A DNA stretch of 33,845 bases from Pseudomonadota bacterium (GCA_026390555.1 JAPLFS010000043.1:1-33845); one strand, 5' to 3'; numbered from the stretch's first letter, positions 16,304 through 25,021 are shown. The notes: generated from the sequence alone by a model not told the origin. Numbers and translations are program-made.

Positions 16304-17791
16304 ATGAACGCTACCCTGAACGCTACCCTGTTAGGCCTAGATATCGGCAGCTCCTCGGTCAAGGGTGCTCTGCTTAATGCTGAAACGGGCGAAGTTATCG
16401 CGCGCGCAACATCCCCAGGAACGGAGCTCCCCATCACTGCCGCTAATCCGGGCTGGGCTGAGCAGCATCCGGACCTCTGGTGGGAGCATGTCACTCATGT
16501 AATCCGTGAGATCGGGCAAGAGACCTCCCTAGCTGGGCTTAAAGGGATCGGAATCGGATATCAGATGCATGGCTTGGTGCTACTTGATGCCGCGCTGCAG
16601 CCCCTTAGACCATCCATAATCTGGTGTGATAGTCGTGCCGTAGCTCTCGGTGAAGAGGCTTGGGAGAAACTTGGCAAGGATTGGTGCCTACAGAATCTTC
16701 TTAATTCTCCGGGGAATTTCACCGCCTCTAAACTAGCCTGGGTTAAACAGAACGAGCCAAAGATCTTTGAAAAGATACGATACATGATGTTGCCCGGAGA
16801 TTATGTGGCGCTGCGCCTAACCGGAGAGGCAATGACCTCGCTCTCAGGTCTCTCTGAGGGGATAATGTGGAATTTTCGTCAATCTCGGCTGGCTACCGAG
16901 CTGTTAGATTACTACGGCATTCCAAAGGAGTTCGTTCCAAAAAGTTCGCCATCTTTCGGTATGCAGGGGAGCGTGCGTAATGAGGTGGCGCGTGAGTTGG
17001 GCCTACCTTTAAATGTACCTGTTACCTATCGCGCCGGCGATCAACCAAATAACGCCTTCGCCTTAAAGGTTCTTAATCCGGGTGAGGTTGGCGCTAATGC
17101 CGGAACCTCCGGAGTTGTCTACGGTATCGCAGATAAGCCGTGCATCGATCCACAATCAAGGATTAATACCTTTCTACACGTCAATCATACCGCTCAAAAT
17201 CCACGTCTCGGTGTTTTGCTTTGTGTTAACGGTGCAGGCGCGCTTTCACGTTGGATTAAGGTTAACTTTACTAAAGATTATATCAATCTTGATCGTGAAG
17301 CCTCTGCTTCACCGATCGGAGCGCGTGGTCTCTCATTCTTGCCGTTTGGAAATGGCGCAGAACGTACCCTAAACAACAAGAGCCTCGGTGCCTCCCTGCA
17401 CGGTATTGAACTTAATATTCATACTGCGGGTGATGTCTATCGTTCAGCTATGGAGGGGATCGCTGCCTCGCTATCTTACGGTGTTGAGATTATGCGTGAC
17501 ATGGGAATCACGGTTAATTCGCTACGCGCGGGATATGGTAATATGTTTAGAAGCCAGATCTTCTCTCAGGCGCTCGCTTCGATGGTGGATGCTCCGATAG
17601 ATCTGATTGATACCGATGGAGCTGAGGGCGCCGCACGGGGAGCCGGTCTTGGCGCCGCTGTTTTTAAATCCGTAGAGGACGCCTATAGAGGTATGAAGAC
17701 AAAGGGAACCATTGTGCCCTCTGCGCACTCCGAGTACAAAGAGGTCTTCTCACGTTGGCGATCAGTTTTAACTCGCGAAACAGAATCTTAA
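16304..17791 (+). CDS. xylB: xylulokinase
   Basis: Phosphorylates D-xylulose to xylulose 5-phosphate, the second step of xylose use, in the cytoplasm. It is an FGGY-family ASKHA kinase of 495 residues: phosphate-1 loop LLGLDIGSSSVKGALL, GIGYQMHGLVLLD and IWCDSRA with the substrate-binding His-Gly and Asp, the catalytic Asp in YRAGDQPNNAFA, the NAGTSGVVYG nucleotide loop and the late GGAxGA-like DGAEGAARGAGLGAA. TGAGG precedes the ATG. A 12-bp tandem duplication directly after the ATG (16307-16330) doubles Asn-Ala-Thr-Leu at the N-terminus. xylA follows after 38 bp with its own strong ribosome site, forming a xylBA operon. Confidence 0.95.
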   Translation: MNATLNATLLGLDIGSSSVKGALLNAETGEVIARATSPGTELPITAANPGWAEQHPDLWWEHVTHVIREIGQETSLAGLKGIGIGYQMHGLVLLDAALQPLRPSIIWCDSRAVALGEEAWEKLGKDWCLQNLLNSPGNFTASKLAWVKQNEPKIFEKIRYMMLPGDYVALRLTGEAMTSLSGLSEGIMWNFRQSRLATELLDYYGIPKEFVPKSSPSFGMQGSVRNEVARELGLPLNVPVTYRAGDQPNNAFALKVLNPGEVGANAGTSGVVYGIADKPCIDPQSRINTFLHVNHTAQNPRLGVLLCVNGAGALSRWIKVNFTKDYINLDREASASPIGARGLSFLPFGNGAERTLNNKSLGASLHGIELNIHTAGDVYRSAMEGIAASLSYGVEIMRDMGITVNSLRAGYGNMFRSQIFSQALASMVDAPIDLIDTDGAEGAARGAGLGAAVFKSVEDAYRGMKTKGTIVPSAHSEYKEVFSRWRSVLTRETES

Positions 17792-17829
17792 ATTTTAATT
17801 TTACTTAGATTAACGTTATAGGAGGCACC

Positions 17830-19143
17830 ATGACTGAGCATTTTGAGGTCCCAGTAGTACAATTCGAAGGTCCAGACTCAAAAAACCCCCTTGCTTTCAG
17901 ACACTACAATCCAAGCGAGGTCGTAGAGGGCAAGACGATGAAGGATCATCTCCGTTTTGCAGTTGCTTGGTGGCACACCATGCGCGGAACAGGCGGCGAT
18001 CCGTTCGGCCCAGGTTGCGCAGTTCGCCCTTGGGAGGATGGCTCTGATTCATTAGAGATGGCGCTTAAGCGCGTTGATGTCGCATTTGAGTTCATGTCTA
18101 AGCTTGGTGTTCCTTATTACTGTTTTCATGATCGAGATGTAGCGCCTGAGGGCAAGGATCTCTCAGAGACCAATAAAAATCTCGATGCCGTAGTAAAGAA
18201 GCTTAAGGAGGCCCAAGCTAGAACCGGTATTAAACTCCTCTGGGGCACCGCTAATCTATTCACAAATAAGCGCTTCGTGCATGGGGCCTCTACTAGTTGT
18301 AACGCCGATGTATTTGCCTACGCTGCAGCGCAGGTTAAGAAAGCCCTGGAGGTAACTAAGGAGCTTGGTGGAACTAACTACGTGTTCTGGGGCGGCCGAG
18401 AGGGGTATCACACCCTTTACAACACCAACCTACGTAGGGAATTTGATCACTTAGCAAAGTTTCTACATATGGCGGTTGAGCATAAAAAGAAGATCGGCCT
18501 GGATGCTCAGTTCCTGATCGAACCTAAGCCAAGAGAGCCGACAACTCATCAATACGACAGCGACTGCGCTGCCTGTATGGCGTTCCTTAAGACCTACGGT
18601 TTAGATAAGGAATTTAAGTTCAATATCGAAACTAATCACGCCACCCTGGCCGGACACTCGATGTACCATGAGCTTACTTACGCCAGCAGCTACGGCATGC
18701 TTGGCTCAGTCGATGCGAATCGTGGGGACGAGTTAATCGGTTGGGACACTGATCAGTTCCCAACTAATATCTATACCACCGCACAGGCGATGTTGGTCAT
18801 TCTTGAGAATGGAGGACTTGGGCGAGGAGGGTTAAACTTCGATGCTAAGGTTCGCCGCGAGAGCTTTGAGCCGATAGATCTATTCTATGCCCATATTGGT
18901 GCGATGGATGCCTTTGCGCAGGGGTTAAAGATAGCTGCTGCGATTCGAAAAGACGGCATCCTTAAAGAGATGCTTCAGAAGCGCTATAGCTCTTGGGATG
19001 CCGGAGTTGGCATCGACATAGAGGAGGGCACCGCTAACTTTGAGACCCTTGAGCGCTATATGCTTCAGAAGGGAGAAGTTGCTGCGAACGTCTCAGGTCG
19101 ACAGGAGATGCTGGAGAATATCGTTAATCGATATATTCGGTAG
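17830..19143 (+). CDS. xylA: xylose isomerase
   Basis: Converts D-xylose to D-xylulose with two divalent metals. At 437 residues it is the long (class II) type. Catalytic and metal-binding segments are complete: [12 protein letters not shown] with the catalytic His-Asp, [62 protein letters not shown] and the [17 protein letters not shown] metal site. AGGAGG lies four bases before the ATG, the best ribosome site in the window. It is second in the xylBA operon. Its stop is two bases from the stop of the convergent response regulator gene, with no terminator between. Confidence 0.97.
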   Translation: MTEHFEVPVVQFEGPDSKNPLAFRHYNPSEVVEGKTMKDHLRFAVAWWHTMRGTGGDPFGPGCAVRPWEDGSDSLEMALKRVDVAFEFMSKLGVPYYCFHDRDVAPEGKDLSETNKNLDAVVKKLKEAQARTGIKLLWGTANLFTNKRFVHGASTSCNADVFAYAAAQVKKALEVTKELGGTNYVFWGGREGYHTLYNTNLRREFDHLAKFLHMAVEHKKKIGLDAQFLIEPKPREPTTHQYDSDCAACMAFLKTYGLDKEFKFNIETNHATLAGHSMYHELTYASSYGMLGSVDANRGDELIGWDTDQFPTNIYTTAQAMLVILENGGLGRGGLNFDAKVRRESFEPIDLFYAHIGAMDAFAQGLKIAAAIRKDGILKEMLQKRYSSWDAGVGIDIEEGTANFETLERYMLQKGEVAANVSGRQEMLENIVNRYIR

Positions 19144-19145
19144 CT

Positions 19146-19568
19146 TTACTGCAGGCCGCCAAAATCCTTGCAGAGTAGCAAGCAGTGTATCAGCTCAACC
19201 AGCTCTTTATAGTGCAAAGGTTTTGGGTATGCTGGGATCGGTGCAAGGTCGCTCTTTACCTGCTTCATCTCGCTTGGATCTGATGCGGTCAACGCAATAA
19301 CTGAGGTGTTGGGGTATACCCAAGCAAGCTCCTGTGCTGTTTTGATCCCTACGTCTCTGGAGATCGGGTACTCACCTGCATCCTCTTTGTGTGTAAACGG
19401 CATATGCAGATCGCATATGATTAGATCAGGGGGATCTATCGTACTCAGCAGCTCGTATGCCGAGTCTGGGCAATCGGATTCGAAGACCTCCACCTCGTTG
19501 TCCTCGAGGATCTCTCGGAAGGTCTCACGATAGTCGTGATTATCATCAATAATAAGAACTGTTTTCAT
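19146..19568 (-). CDS. single-domain response regulator (REC only)
   Basis: A 140-residue CheY-like receiver without an output domain. It has the acidic pocket D8-D9, the phospho-acceptor D53 in LIICDLHMP, T94 in VIALTAS and K116 in YPKPL. A short insert after the phospho-acceptor (TKHEDAGEY-like, residues 58-68) is unusual. The start is the ATG at 19568 with AAGAGGGCT just upstream; the open frame continues 59 codons further up, but that part is not protein-like. It is likely the last gene of the minus-strand run with nagZ. No histidine kinase is adjacent, so the partner is unknown. Confidence 0.88.
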   Translation of the reverse strand: MKTVLIIDDNHDYRETFREILEDNEVEVFESDCPDSAYELLSTIDPPDLIICDLHMPFTHKEDAGEYPISRDVGIKTAQELAWVYPNTSVIALTASDPSEMKQVKSDLAPIPAYPKPLHYKELVELIHCLLLCKDFGGLQ

Positions 19569-19607
19569 AGCCCTCTTGGCGCTTTTCGTCTCCTGCCTTG
19601 GAAACGA

Positions 19608-19626
19608 TAGGGGCTTCTTGCCCCTA
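19608..19626 (-). terminator. hairpin between nagZ and the response regulator gene
   Basis: TAGGGGC-TTCTT-GCCCCTA is a perfect seven-base stem with a five-base loop, 130 bases after the nagZ stop. No T run follows, so it may be an RNA processing or attenuation site rather than a full terminator. Confidence 0.4.
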
Positions 19627-19757
19627 CAAGATAATTCGGCTCTTATAGCGCTCCCCTTGAGGTAAAAGAATGCCGGTGGAACCGCTCTATATAGGGTACT
19701 ACTGTCTAGTTTTTGACACCGCGGGACAGCCCTTCCGAAGGACACAGATCTAGGGAC

Positions 19758-20885
19758 TTAGGTGAATCCTAGTGGATTGAACTCAAACATCTCCCATTGA
19801 GAGTGCTGATTTAGCTCTGCTGCAAGCTTTGCATGACTTACTAAACTTTGTTTTGATAGTTTTATAGCGCTGTGCTGAGGAAGGGCTTTTAGAAAGGTAG
19901 TAAGTCGCGACTCTACCGAAAGCATTGATCTGTGGGCCTCGACCCCTCGCTCCACATAGTCAGATAATGCGCGCTTGACCGTAAGAGCATCCTCTAGCGA
20001 GACCGTATCACCCACCATTAGCAGTAGATCTATTCCAGCCTCATGCGCCACTACTCCCAACTCAGATATAGCGATCTTCTGGGCCCGAACTCCCTCCATA
20101 CCGAGTGCATCCGCGATTGTAATTCCCTTAAATCCGAGCGTATCCCGCAAGATCCCATGCATCACTGTATGCGAGAGTGTGGCCGGATAATGTGGATCGA
20201 TCTGCGGCACCATGATGTGCGCGCTCATTACCATCTCAATCCCATCCTGAATAAGTTCCGCGAACGGCTGCAGCTCGCGCTGACGCAATTCAGCCAATGA
20301 TCTATCAACAACTGGTAGCGCTATATGCGAGTCGGTAGCGGTATCGCCGTGTCCAGGAAAATGTTTTGCACACGGAGTTATTCCACCGGCTCGTAGCGCT
20401 GCTGCAAAGAGTTTTGCAGCAGCGCTCACTTGTAACGCTGTAGTACCGAAGGCGCGTTGATTGATTACCGGATTTTTAGGGTTAGAGTGGATATCGGCGA
20501 CCGGTGAGAAGGAGAGATTAACTCCAAGCGAGCGCAGCTCCTGCGCCATGGCACGTGCTACAGCGCTAACGGCCTCTGGAACACCGGCATAACAGGCGGG
20601 ATATGGAAAACGTGTAACAGGCGCAGGGAATCGGTGTACCTGCCCACCTTCATGGTCGATACAGACGATAATATTCTGACGGCCGATAGCCGCACGGAGA
20701 TCTGTTAGTAAGGTTGCATAAATTTTCAGCCACTTACTGTAAGAGAGATCCTGCCGAAAATTTCTACGGCGAAGCATTATTCCAGCGGGTCGCAATTCGC
20801 TCAAGATTAACGACTCTGCCTCTGAAAGGACCGGCCCAGAGGGTTCAACTATAAATCGAATGCCTAGGTCTAAGGTGTTTGACAC
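19758..20885 (-). CDS. nagZ: beta-N-acetylhexosaminidase
   Basis: A family 3 glycoside hydrolase that removes N-acetylglucosamine from peptidoglycan turnover products in the cytoplasm. The signature KHFPGHGDTATDSHIALP carries the catalytic His loop, and the nucleophile Asp is in GITIADALGMEGV. Other landmarks are CIDHEGGQVHRF, FSPVADI and NQRAFG. The length of 375 residues includes about 50 extra C-terminal residues. The start is a GTG at 20885 without a clear ribosome site; the stop of the SxtJ-like gene lies 17 bases upstream, which suggests co-translation. No signal peptide is present, as expected for NagZ. Confidence 0.95.
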   Translation of the reverse strand: MSNTLDLGIRFIVEPSGPVLSEAESLILSELRPAGIMLRRRNFRQDLSYSKWLKIYATLLTDLRAAIGRQNIIVCIDHEGGQVHRFPAPVTRFPYPACYAGVPEAVSAVARAMAQELRSLGVNLSFSPVADIHSNPKNPVINQRAFGTTALQVSAAAKLFAAALRAGGITPCAKHFPGHGDTATDSHIALPVVDRSLAELRQRELQPFAELIQDGIEMVMSAHIMVPQIDPHYPATLSHTVMHGILRDTLGFKGITIADALGMEGVRAQKIAISELGVVAHEAGIDLLLMVGDTVSLEDALTVKRALSDYVERGVEAHRSMLSVESRLTTFLKALPQHSAIKLSKQSLVSHAKLAAELNQHSQWEMFEFNPLGFT

Positions 20886-20902
20886 GCTTTTTTTAAAATC
20901 GG

Positions 20903-21427
20903 CTAAAATTGCTGCTTTAAACGCTTAAAGTCGTCGTACTTAGGGTCGCGCTGCTCCCAGTAAGTCTGCGCACCGCATCGATACGATAGATCGATCGATT
21001 TAATCCTAAGAATCTTGAGCAGATACGCCATAGGAACGAAGCCGATCGACCACGCTATACCGAGAAGAAGAAAGGTCATTACGATTGAGAGATAGTGCGC
21101 AAGCTTCATCCAGCCACGCCAGAGCGGTAACAGGACAATCGGGGCGCGATAACCTGCCAGCGCTGTAATCAAGGCTGCCGCAGCCCATGTAGCGCAGGTC
21201 GCAGCGGCTGCTACGTGATAAATCTTTGAGGCACAAACGATAAGAAAGATGGTCGCAAAGATTGCGCCAAATTCCTTGACGTGTTGACGCACTGGCTTCC
21301 CCATCCACTCATCATCAAGTGGAGAGGTGGCCTTCATCAGCACCTGTTGCAGCTCTGCTTGCGCAGAATCCTCGTAACCATTCAGCATGTTTTTATGTCT
21401 TACACGTGTCTTTGTTGCAGAAAGCAT
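20903..21427 (-). CDS. SxtJ-family small membrane protein
   Basis: Two or three membrane spans (about residues 50-95 and 105-135) and the SxtJ landmarks: PIVLLPLWRGWMKLAHYLSIV, a GFVPMAYLLKIL stretch, and a C-terminal YWEQRDPKYDDFKRLKQQF tail. SxtJ-like proteins sit beside carbamoyltransferases of the SxtI/NodU type, as here; their function is unknown. The first 17 residues (MLSATK through LNGY) are read from the mobile element at 21374-21577: the ATG at 21427 and the alternative ATG at 21388 are both inside it. Without the insertion the open frame would run into the 3' end of the carbamoyltransferase gene, with a TTG as a possible old start. Neither ATG has a clear ribosome site. Confidence 0.75.
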   Translation of the reverse strand: MLSATKTRVRHKNMLNGYEDSAQAELQQVLMKATSPLDDEWMGKPVRQHVKEFGAIFATIFLIVCASKIYHVAAAATCATWAAAALITALAGYRAPIVLLPLWRGWMKLAHYLSIVMTFLLLGIAWSIGFVPMAYLLKILRIKSIDLSYRCGAQTYWEQRDPKYDDFKRLKQQF

Positions 21428-21585
21428 TATCTTACCACACTTTTCTTTCTTGTCGTCTCCTAATCGGAGACGGCATATTTATCTGAATGGTTAATTTTAT
21501 TTACCCCGATTTGCTCCGCAAATCCGCCCCTGAATAGGGGCTAACGTTAGCGGAGCTGTATTGAGCTCAATGGTTACGAATCCTC
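21366..21585 (+). mobile_element. non-autonomous element, copy 2 (204 bp plus perfect 8-bp target duplication)
   Basis: The element proper is 21374-21577. It starts GTAACCATTCAG and ends CTCAATGGTTAC, and is flanked on both sides by GAATCCTC (21366-21373 and 21578-21585), a perfect 8-bp duplication. The internal third repeat is CTGAATGGTTAA (21483-21494). The A-module hairpin is CGTCTCCTAATCGGAGACG (21454-21472), one base pair changed on both arms relative to the other copies; the B module has GATTTGC-TCC-GCAAATC and GCCCCT-GAAT-AGGGGC. It lies between the carbamoyltransferase and SxtJ-like genes: one duplication overlaps the carbamoyltransferase stop codon, the other is inside the SxtJ-like gene. 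Confidence 0.92.
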
Positions 21586-23402
21586 TAATCTAACTCGAAC
21601 TTCGTTAGCCAATCTTCGCGCTCCTGCCATTTCGGCTGCTCCTCTTTTAACATCACAATATTACCGACAATAAGCGCATCCATATCGGTGCGCATAAAAC
21701 ACGCGTACGCGTCGGCCGGGGTACAAACGATCGGTTCGCCACGCACATTAAAGCTAGTATTCACCAAAGCCGCACACCCGGTTCTCTGTTTAAATGCAGA
21801 TAACAACTTATAAAAGCCTGGATGTTGTGCCGCAGACACCGTCTGAATTCGAGCCGAATAGTCTACGTGCGTAACCGCTGGAATATCTGACTTGGGTACA
21901 TTTAACCTAGCGATCCCGAAGAGTTTACCCTCCTCCTCAGAAACTGCCAACCGACGGCTCTCTTTTACTGGAGCTACCAGCAACATATACGGAGAGTCGC
22001 AATCCATCTCGAAATAATCAGATACATGCTCTCGCATTACAGCCGGAGCAAAGGGTCGAAACGACTCACGGAACTTAATCTTCAAGTTCATGGTTGCCTG
22101 CATCGAGGTCGAACGTGGGTCTCCAATGATACTACGCGCACCAAGCGCACGGGGGCCAAACTCCATCCGTCCCTGGAACCAGCCAGCGATCTTGCCCTGT
22201 GCCAAAATATCCGCCGTATTTCTATATAGATCATCATCCGATACGCGCTTATATACAGCTCCGAACTGCGCAAGCTGCTCAATAGTCTCCTCGTCGGAGA
22301 ACTCAGGTCCTAGTAGCGTCTGCTTCTGAGCATCAACGCCCTCGCTCGTTATACGGGGATTATCGAGATATCCGTACCAGGTACATAGCGCAGCCCCGAG
22401 AGCTCCACCAGCATCCCCTGCCGCTGGTTGTATCCAGATATTCTTAAACGGTCCCTCGCGCAGGAGCTTGCCGTTTCCTACGCAATTAAGCGCAACACCA
22501 CCCGCCATAACGAGGTTCTCTAGCCCGGTCTCCCTGTGGAGAAAGCGTGCCTGTCTTAGCATACACTCCTCAACCACCACCTGAATCGAGGCGGCGAGAT
22601 CCATCTCTCGTTGTGTCAGTGGACTCTCAGGCTTACGGCGTGGGCCATCAAAGAGGGTGTCAAAGCCCTCGTTGGTCATGGAGAGGCCCGCCATATAGTT
22701 GAAGTATTTGAGGTTTAGGTGATACGAGCCATCATCCTTAAGATCAACGAGGTTATCGTAGATCTTCTGCGCGTACTTGGGCTCCCCGTAGGGAGCCAAG
22801 CCCATCACTTTATACTCACCTGAATTAACCTTAAAACCTGTGAAATAGGTGAACGCTGAGTAAAGCAGCCCCATCGAGTGCGGGAACTTAATCTCACGTA
22901 GGATTGAGAATTTATTGCCCCTACCAACTCCGAGGCTGTTTGTGGTCCACTCCCCTACTCCATCGATAGTAAGGATGGCGGCCTCCTGGTACGGTGAGGG
23001 ATAGAAGGCAGAACCGGCGTGACTCTGGTGATGCTCTGTAAAGAGCACCTCTCCATTATATCCGAGCTCGCTCTTGATCGTATCCGGTATCCAGAGCTTG
23101 TGTTTGAGCCAGAGCGGCATGGCGCGCGCGTAAGAGGTAAACCCCTGCGGAGCTGTTGCCAGGTAGGTCTCTAGTAGGCGTTCAAACTTTAGTAACGGCT
23201 TGTCATAGAATGCAACGAAGTCTACATCCTTAATGGTAAGTCCCTGCGATTTTAGACAATATGCAGCGGCGTTTTTTGGAAAATCTGGATCGTGTTTTTT
23301 GCGTGTAAAGCGCTCCTCTTGGGCAGCGGCTACTATTTTGCCATCTGCTACCAGGCATGCCGCGCTATCATGATATAATGCTGAGATTCCCAGAATGTTC
23401 AT
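21585..23402 (-). CDS. carbamoyltransferase (NodU/CmcH/SxtI type)
   Basis: Transfers a carbamoyl group from carbamoyl phosphate, via an adenylate, to a hydroxyl of a sugar or other metabolite. The 605-residue protein has the N-terminal Kae1-like ASKHA domain (MNILGISALYHDSAACLVADG; LFTEHHQSHAGSAFYPSPY; ILTIDGVGEWTT; VMAGGVALNCVGNGKL) and the C-terminal carbamoyltransferase domain (GRMEFGPRALGARSIIGDPRS; FRPFAPAVMREH; NTSFNVRGEPIVCTP). The acceptor cannot be read from sequence. An SxtJ-like gene follows, now separated by a mobile element whose target site overlaps this gene's stop. Upstream, across another element copy, lies a divergent glycosyltransferase gene; a surface or secreted glycan substrate is therefore possible. 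Confidence 0.93.
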   Translation of the reverse strand: MNILGISALYHDSAACLVADGKIVAAAQEERFTRKKHDPDFPKNAAAYCLKSQGLTIKDVDFVAFYDKPLLKFERLLETYLATAPQGFTSYARAMPLWLKHKLWIPDTIKSELGYNGEVLFTEHHQSHAGSAFYPSPYQEAAILTIDGVGEWTTNSLGVGRGNKFSILREIKFPHSMGLLYSAFTYFTGFKVNSGEYKVMGLAPYGEPKYAQKIYDNLVDLKDDGSYHLNLKYFNYMAGLSMTNEGFDTLFDGPRRKPESPLTQREMDLAASIQVVVEECMLRQARFLHRETGLENLVMAGGVALNCVGNGKLLREGPFKNIWIQPAAGDAGGALGAALCTWYGYLDNPRITSEGVDAQKQTLLGPEFSDEETIEQLAQFGAVYKRVSDDDLYRNTADILAQGKIAGWFQGRMEFGPRALGARSIIGDPRSTSMQATMNLKIKFRESFRPFAPAVMREHVSDYFEMDCDSPYMLLVAPVKESRRLAVSEEEGKLFGIARLNVPKSDIPAVTHVDYSARIQTVSAAQHPGFYKLLSAFKQRTGCAALVNTSFNVRGEPIVCTPADAYACFMRTDMDALIVGNIVMLKEEQPKWQEREDWLTKFELD

Positions 23403-23429
23403 ATCGCGTCCATGGTCCTATGGAATTAA

Positions 23430-23659
23430 GTCCTTAAGTAACTAGTCAGCATATTCCAGAAATATTCGCATACGGGAATGACACTCAATAGCCCCTAAGG
23501 GGCCGATTTGCTCCGCAAATCGGGGGTAAAACATTAACTGGTCACAAAATCTGCCGTCCCCGATCAGGGGACGACCAATCGAATTACCTATGAAACTTCG
23601 CCGTAATCTAAGTAGCTTGAATCGCGACATTAAACTACGGTGACCAGTTACGTCCTTAA
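23430..23659 (-). mobile_element. non-autonomous element, copy 3 (214 bp plus perfect 8-bp target duplication)
   Basis: The element proper is 23438-23651, inverted relative to copy 1 and almost the same sequence and length. Ends are GTAACTAGTCAG (23438-23449) and GTGACCAGTTAC (23640-23651); flanks are GTCCTTAA on both sides (23430-23437 and 23652-23659), a perfect duplication. The internal repeat is TTAACTGGTCAC (23534-23545). All three hairpins are present. It sits in the divergent region between the carbamoyltransferase start and the glycosyltransferase start, so it may alter both promoters. Confidence 0.95.
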
Positions 23660-23812
23660 ATACACCGACTTATTACAACCTGTCGATAGTACTCAATTAC
23701 TTTCATGCTGAGTAGCTAAAATCAAGACCCTTCAGGGAGGTGTGGCAGGCCAGGAGGCGCTAATTCCTTGAGGTACCTTGCCTTTTAATCAGTTATCCTG
23801 ATCAATAGCGTT

Positions 23813-24586
23813 ATGACTAAAAAATCCCGATCCTCAATCGCTGCCTTTATCGTGTGTTGTAACGAAGAGCGCCAGATCCGACGGTGCCTTGAGAGCGTGC
23901 GCTGGTGTGATGAGATCGTCATCGTTGATTCCGGCTCTACAGACCGCACCCTGCAGATCTGCGCCGAATTTACCTCAAAGATCATACACCACGATTGGCA
24001 GGGGTACGTGATTCAAAAGAGGTTTGCGCTCGCTCAATGCAGTAGTGAGTGGGTGCTAAATATCGATGCCGATGAGGAGGTTTCGGAGGAACTGCAAGAG
24101 GAGATCGTCAAGATCCTAGAGGAGGATAAAGCCGGAAAGGTCTCAACGCACGGCTTCCTACTAAATCGGGTCATATTCTTTCTCGATAGGTGGTGGCGCA
24201 AGGGTGGTTGGTATCCGGAGTATCGCCTGAGGTTATGTCGTCGCTCTGCTACGACCTGGGGGGGCGAGGACCCGCATGAGAAGGCCCATGTAACCGGCGA
24301 AACCAAGCGTTGCACTGGTGAGCTGCATCACTACTCATTTACCGACCTAACCGATTATGTGCGGCGGATGAACACCCTCTCATCAAACGCCACTCCATCG
24401 CTTATAAAGCGTGGTGCTACCGCATCAGCGATCGTTATTATAGGCCGCACCTGTGCGCGCTTCTTTAAGTTCTACATCTCAAAACGTGGCTTCCGTGAGG
24501 GGCTGGCGGGGCTAATAGTCGCCTCAATTGAAGCGTTCTCGGTGCTGCTTAAGTATGCAAAGCTTTGGGAGGCGCGCAAGCGGTGA
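23813..24586 (+). CDS. family 2 glycosyltransferase (WaaE/KdtX-like)
   Basis: A GT-A fold inverting glycosyltransferase of 257 residues: AAFIVCCNEERQIRRCLESVRW, EIVIVDSGSTDRTLQIC, then the metal-binding WVLNIDADEEVSEEL and GGWYPEYRLRLCRR. The C-terminal part (RGATASAIVIIGRTCARFFKFYI, REGLAGLIVASIEAFSVLLKYAKLWE) forms an amphipathic or membrane-attached segment as in the WaaE-like group, which adds sugars to lipopolysaccharide core. The exact sugar is unknown. No ribosome site is evident before the ATG. The gene is divergent from the carbamoyltransferase and is followed by tRNA-Ala on the other strand. Confidence 0.88.
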   Translation: MTKKSRSSIAAFIVCCNEERQIRRCLESVRWCDEIVIVDSGSTDRTLQICAEFTSKIIHHDWQGYVIQKRFALAQCSSEWVLNIDADEEVSEELQEEIVKILEEDKAGKVSTHGFLLNRVIFFLDRWWRKGGWYPEYRLRLCRRSATTWGGEDPHEKAHVTGETKRCTGELHHYSFTDLTDYVRRMNTLSSNATPSLIKRGATASAIVIIGRTCARFFKFYISKRGFREGLAGLIVASIEAFSVLLKYAKLWEARKR

Positions 24587-24626
24587 TAGGCTGGCAGCCT
24601 GTCGAGGCCTTTAAGGCCGAATCGAA

Positions 24627-24699
24627 TGGACCTAAGCGGGGTCGAACCGCTGACCTCTACACTGCCAGCGTAGCGCTCTACCAACTGAGCTATAGGCCC
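24627..24699 (-). tRNA. tRNA-Ala (anticodon GGC)
   Basis: Minus strand: acceptor GGGCCTA/TAGGTCC, D arm GCTC-GAGC, anticodon stem CTACG/TGTAG with loop CTGGCAG giving GGC, T arm AGCGG-TTCGACC-CCGCT, discriminator A. The 3' CCA is not encoded. Confidence 0.96.
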
Positions 24700-24712
24700 A
24701 TATACGCTAAAG

Positions 24713-24741
24713 AGAATAATTCAAAGACCGCAGAGTGTCAA
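24713..24741 (-). promoter_or_regulatory. promoter of tRNA-Ala
   Basis: On the minus strand a perfect TTGACA (24741-24736) is followed, 17 bases on, by TATTCT (24718-24713), which ends 13 bases before the tRNA. This is a strong sigma-70 type arrangement. Confidence 0.75.
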
Positions 24742-24823
24742 AGTACCAGCCCCTAATAATCAATCGCCTCCCCTGCCTCAGGATTTGATCGTTTCCCCTA
24801 GTTACTATAACGTGCATGTCTGG

Positions 24824-24900
24824 CGGGCTGTGGCGCAGACCGGTAGCGCGTTCCCTTGGGGTGGGAGAGGTCGGAGGTTCAAATCCTCTCAGCCCGACCA
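24824..24900 (+). tRNA. tRNA-Pro (anticodon GGG)
   Basis: Acceptor CGGGCTG/CAGCCCG, anticodon stem TTCCC/GGGAG with loop TTGGGGT giving GGG, T arm with GGTTCAAATCC, and an encoded 3' ACCA, unlike the two other tRNAs here. A TACTATAA box about 15 bases upstream may be its -10. Confidence 0.95.
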
Positions 24901-24938
24901 ATTTCTTTACTGCGCAAAAAACAGGGTCTAGATTCGAA

Positions 24939-25021
24939 AGCCCCTAAGGGGCCGATTTGCGGAGCCCGTCCAGCAGCGCAAGCTGCTGGCGCAGCAATGC
25001 GGTGGGGGTGAAAACATTAAC
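24939..25021 (-). mobile_element. truncated B module of the mobile element family, with inserted hairpin
   Basis: Read on the minus strand it starts GTTAATGTTTTCACCCCC, as in copy 1 after its internal repeat, and ends GGCCCCTTAGGGGCT. The A module and both outer ends are missing. The left arm of the middle hairpin is replaced by about 35 bases containing a new perfect stem CCAGCAGC-GCAA-GCTGCTGG (24970-24989). It lies between tRNA-Pro and the convergent gene 25029-26975, where the stems could serve as a two-way terminator. Confidence 0.7.

Noticed and set aside
19569-19745. 59-codon N-terminal extension of the response regulator frame
   Set aside because: The extension is basic and disordered, contains a hairpin at DNA level, and a good ribosome site precedes the ATG at 19568.
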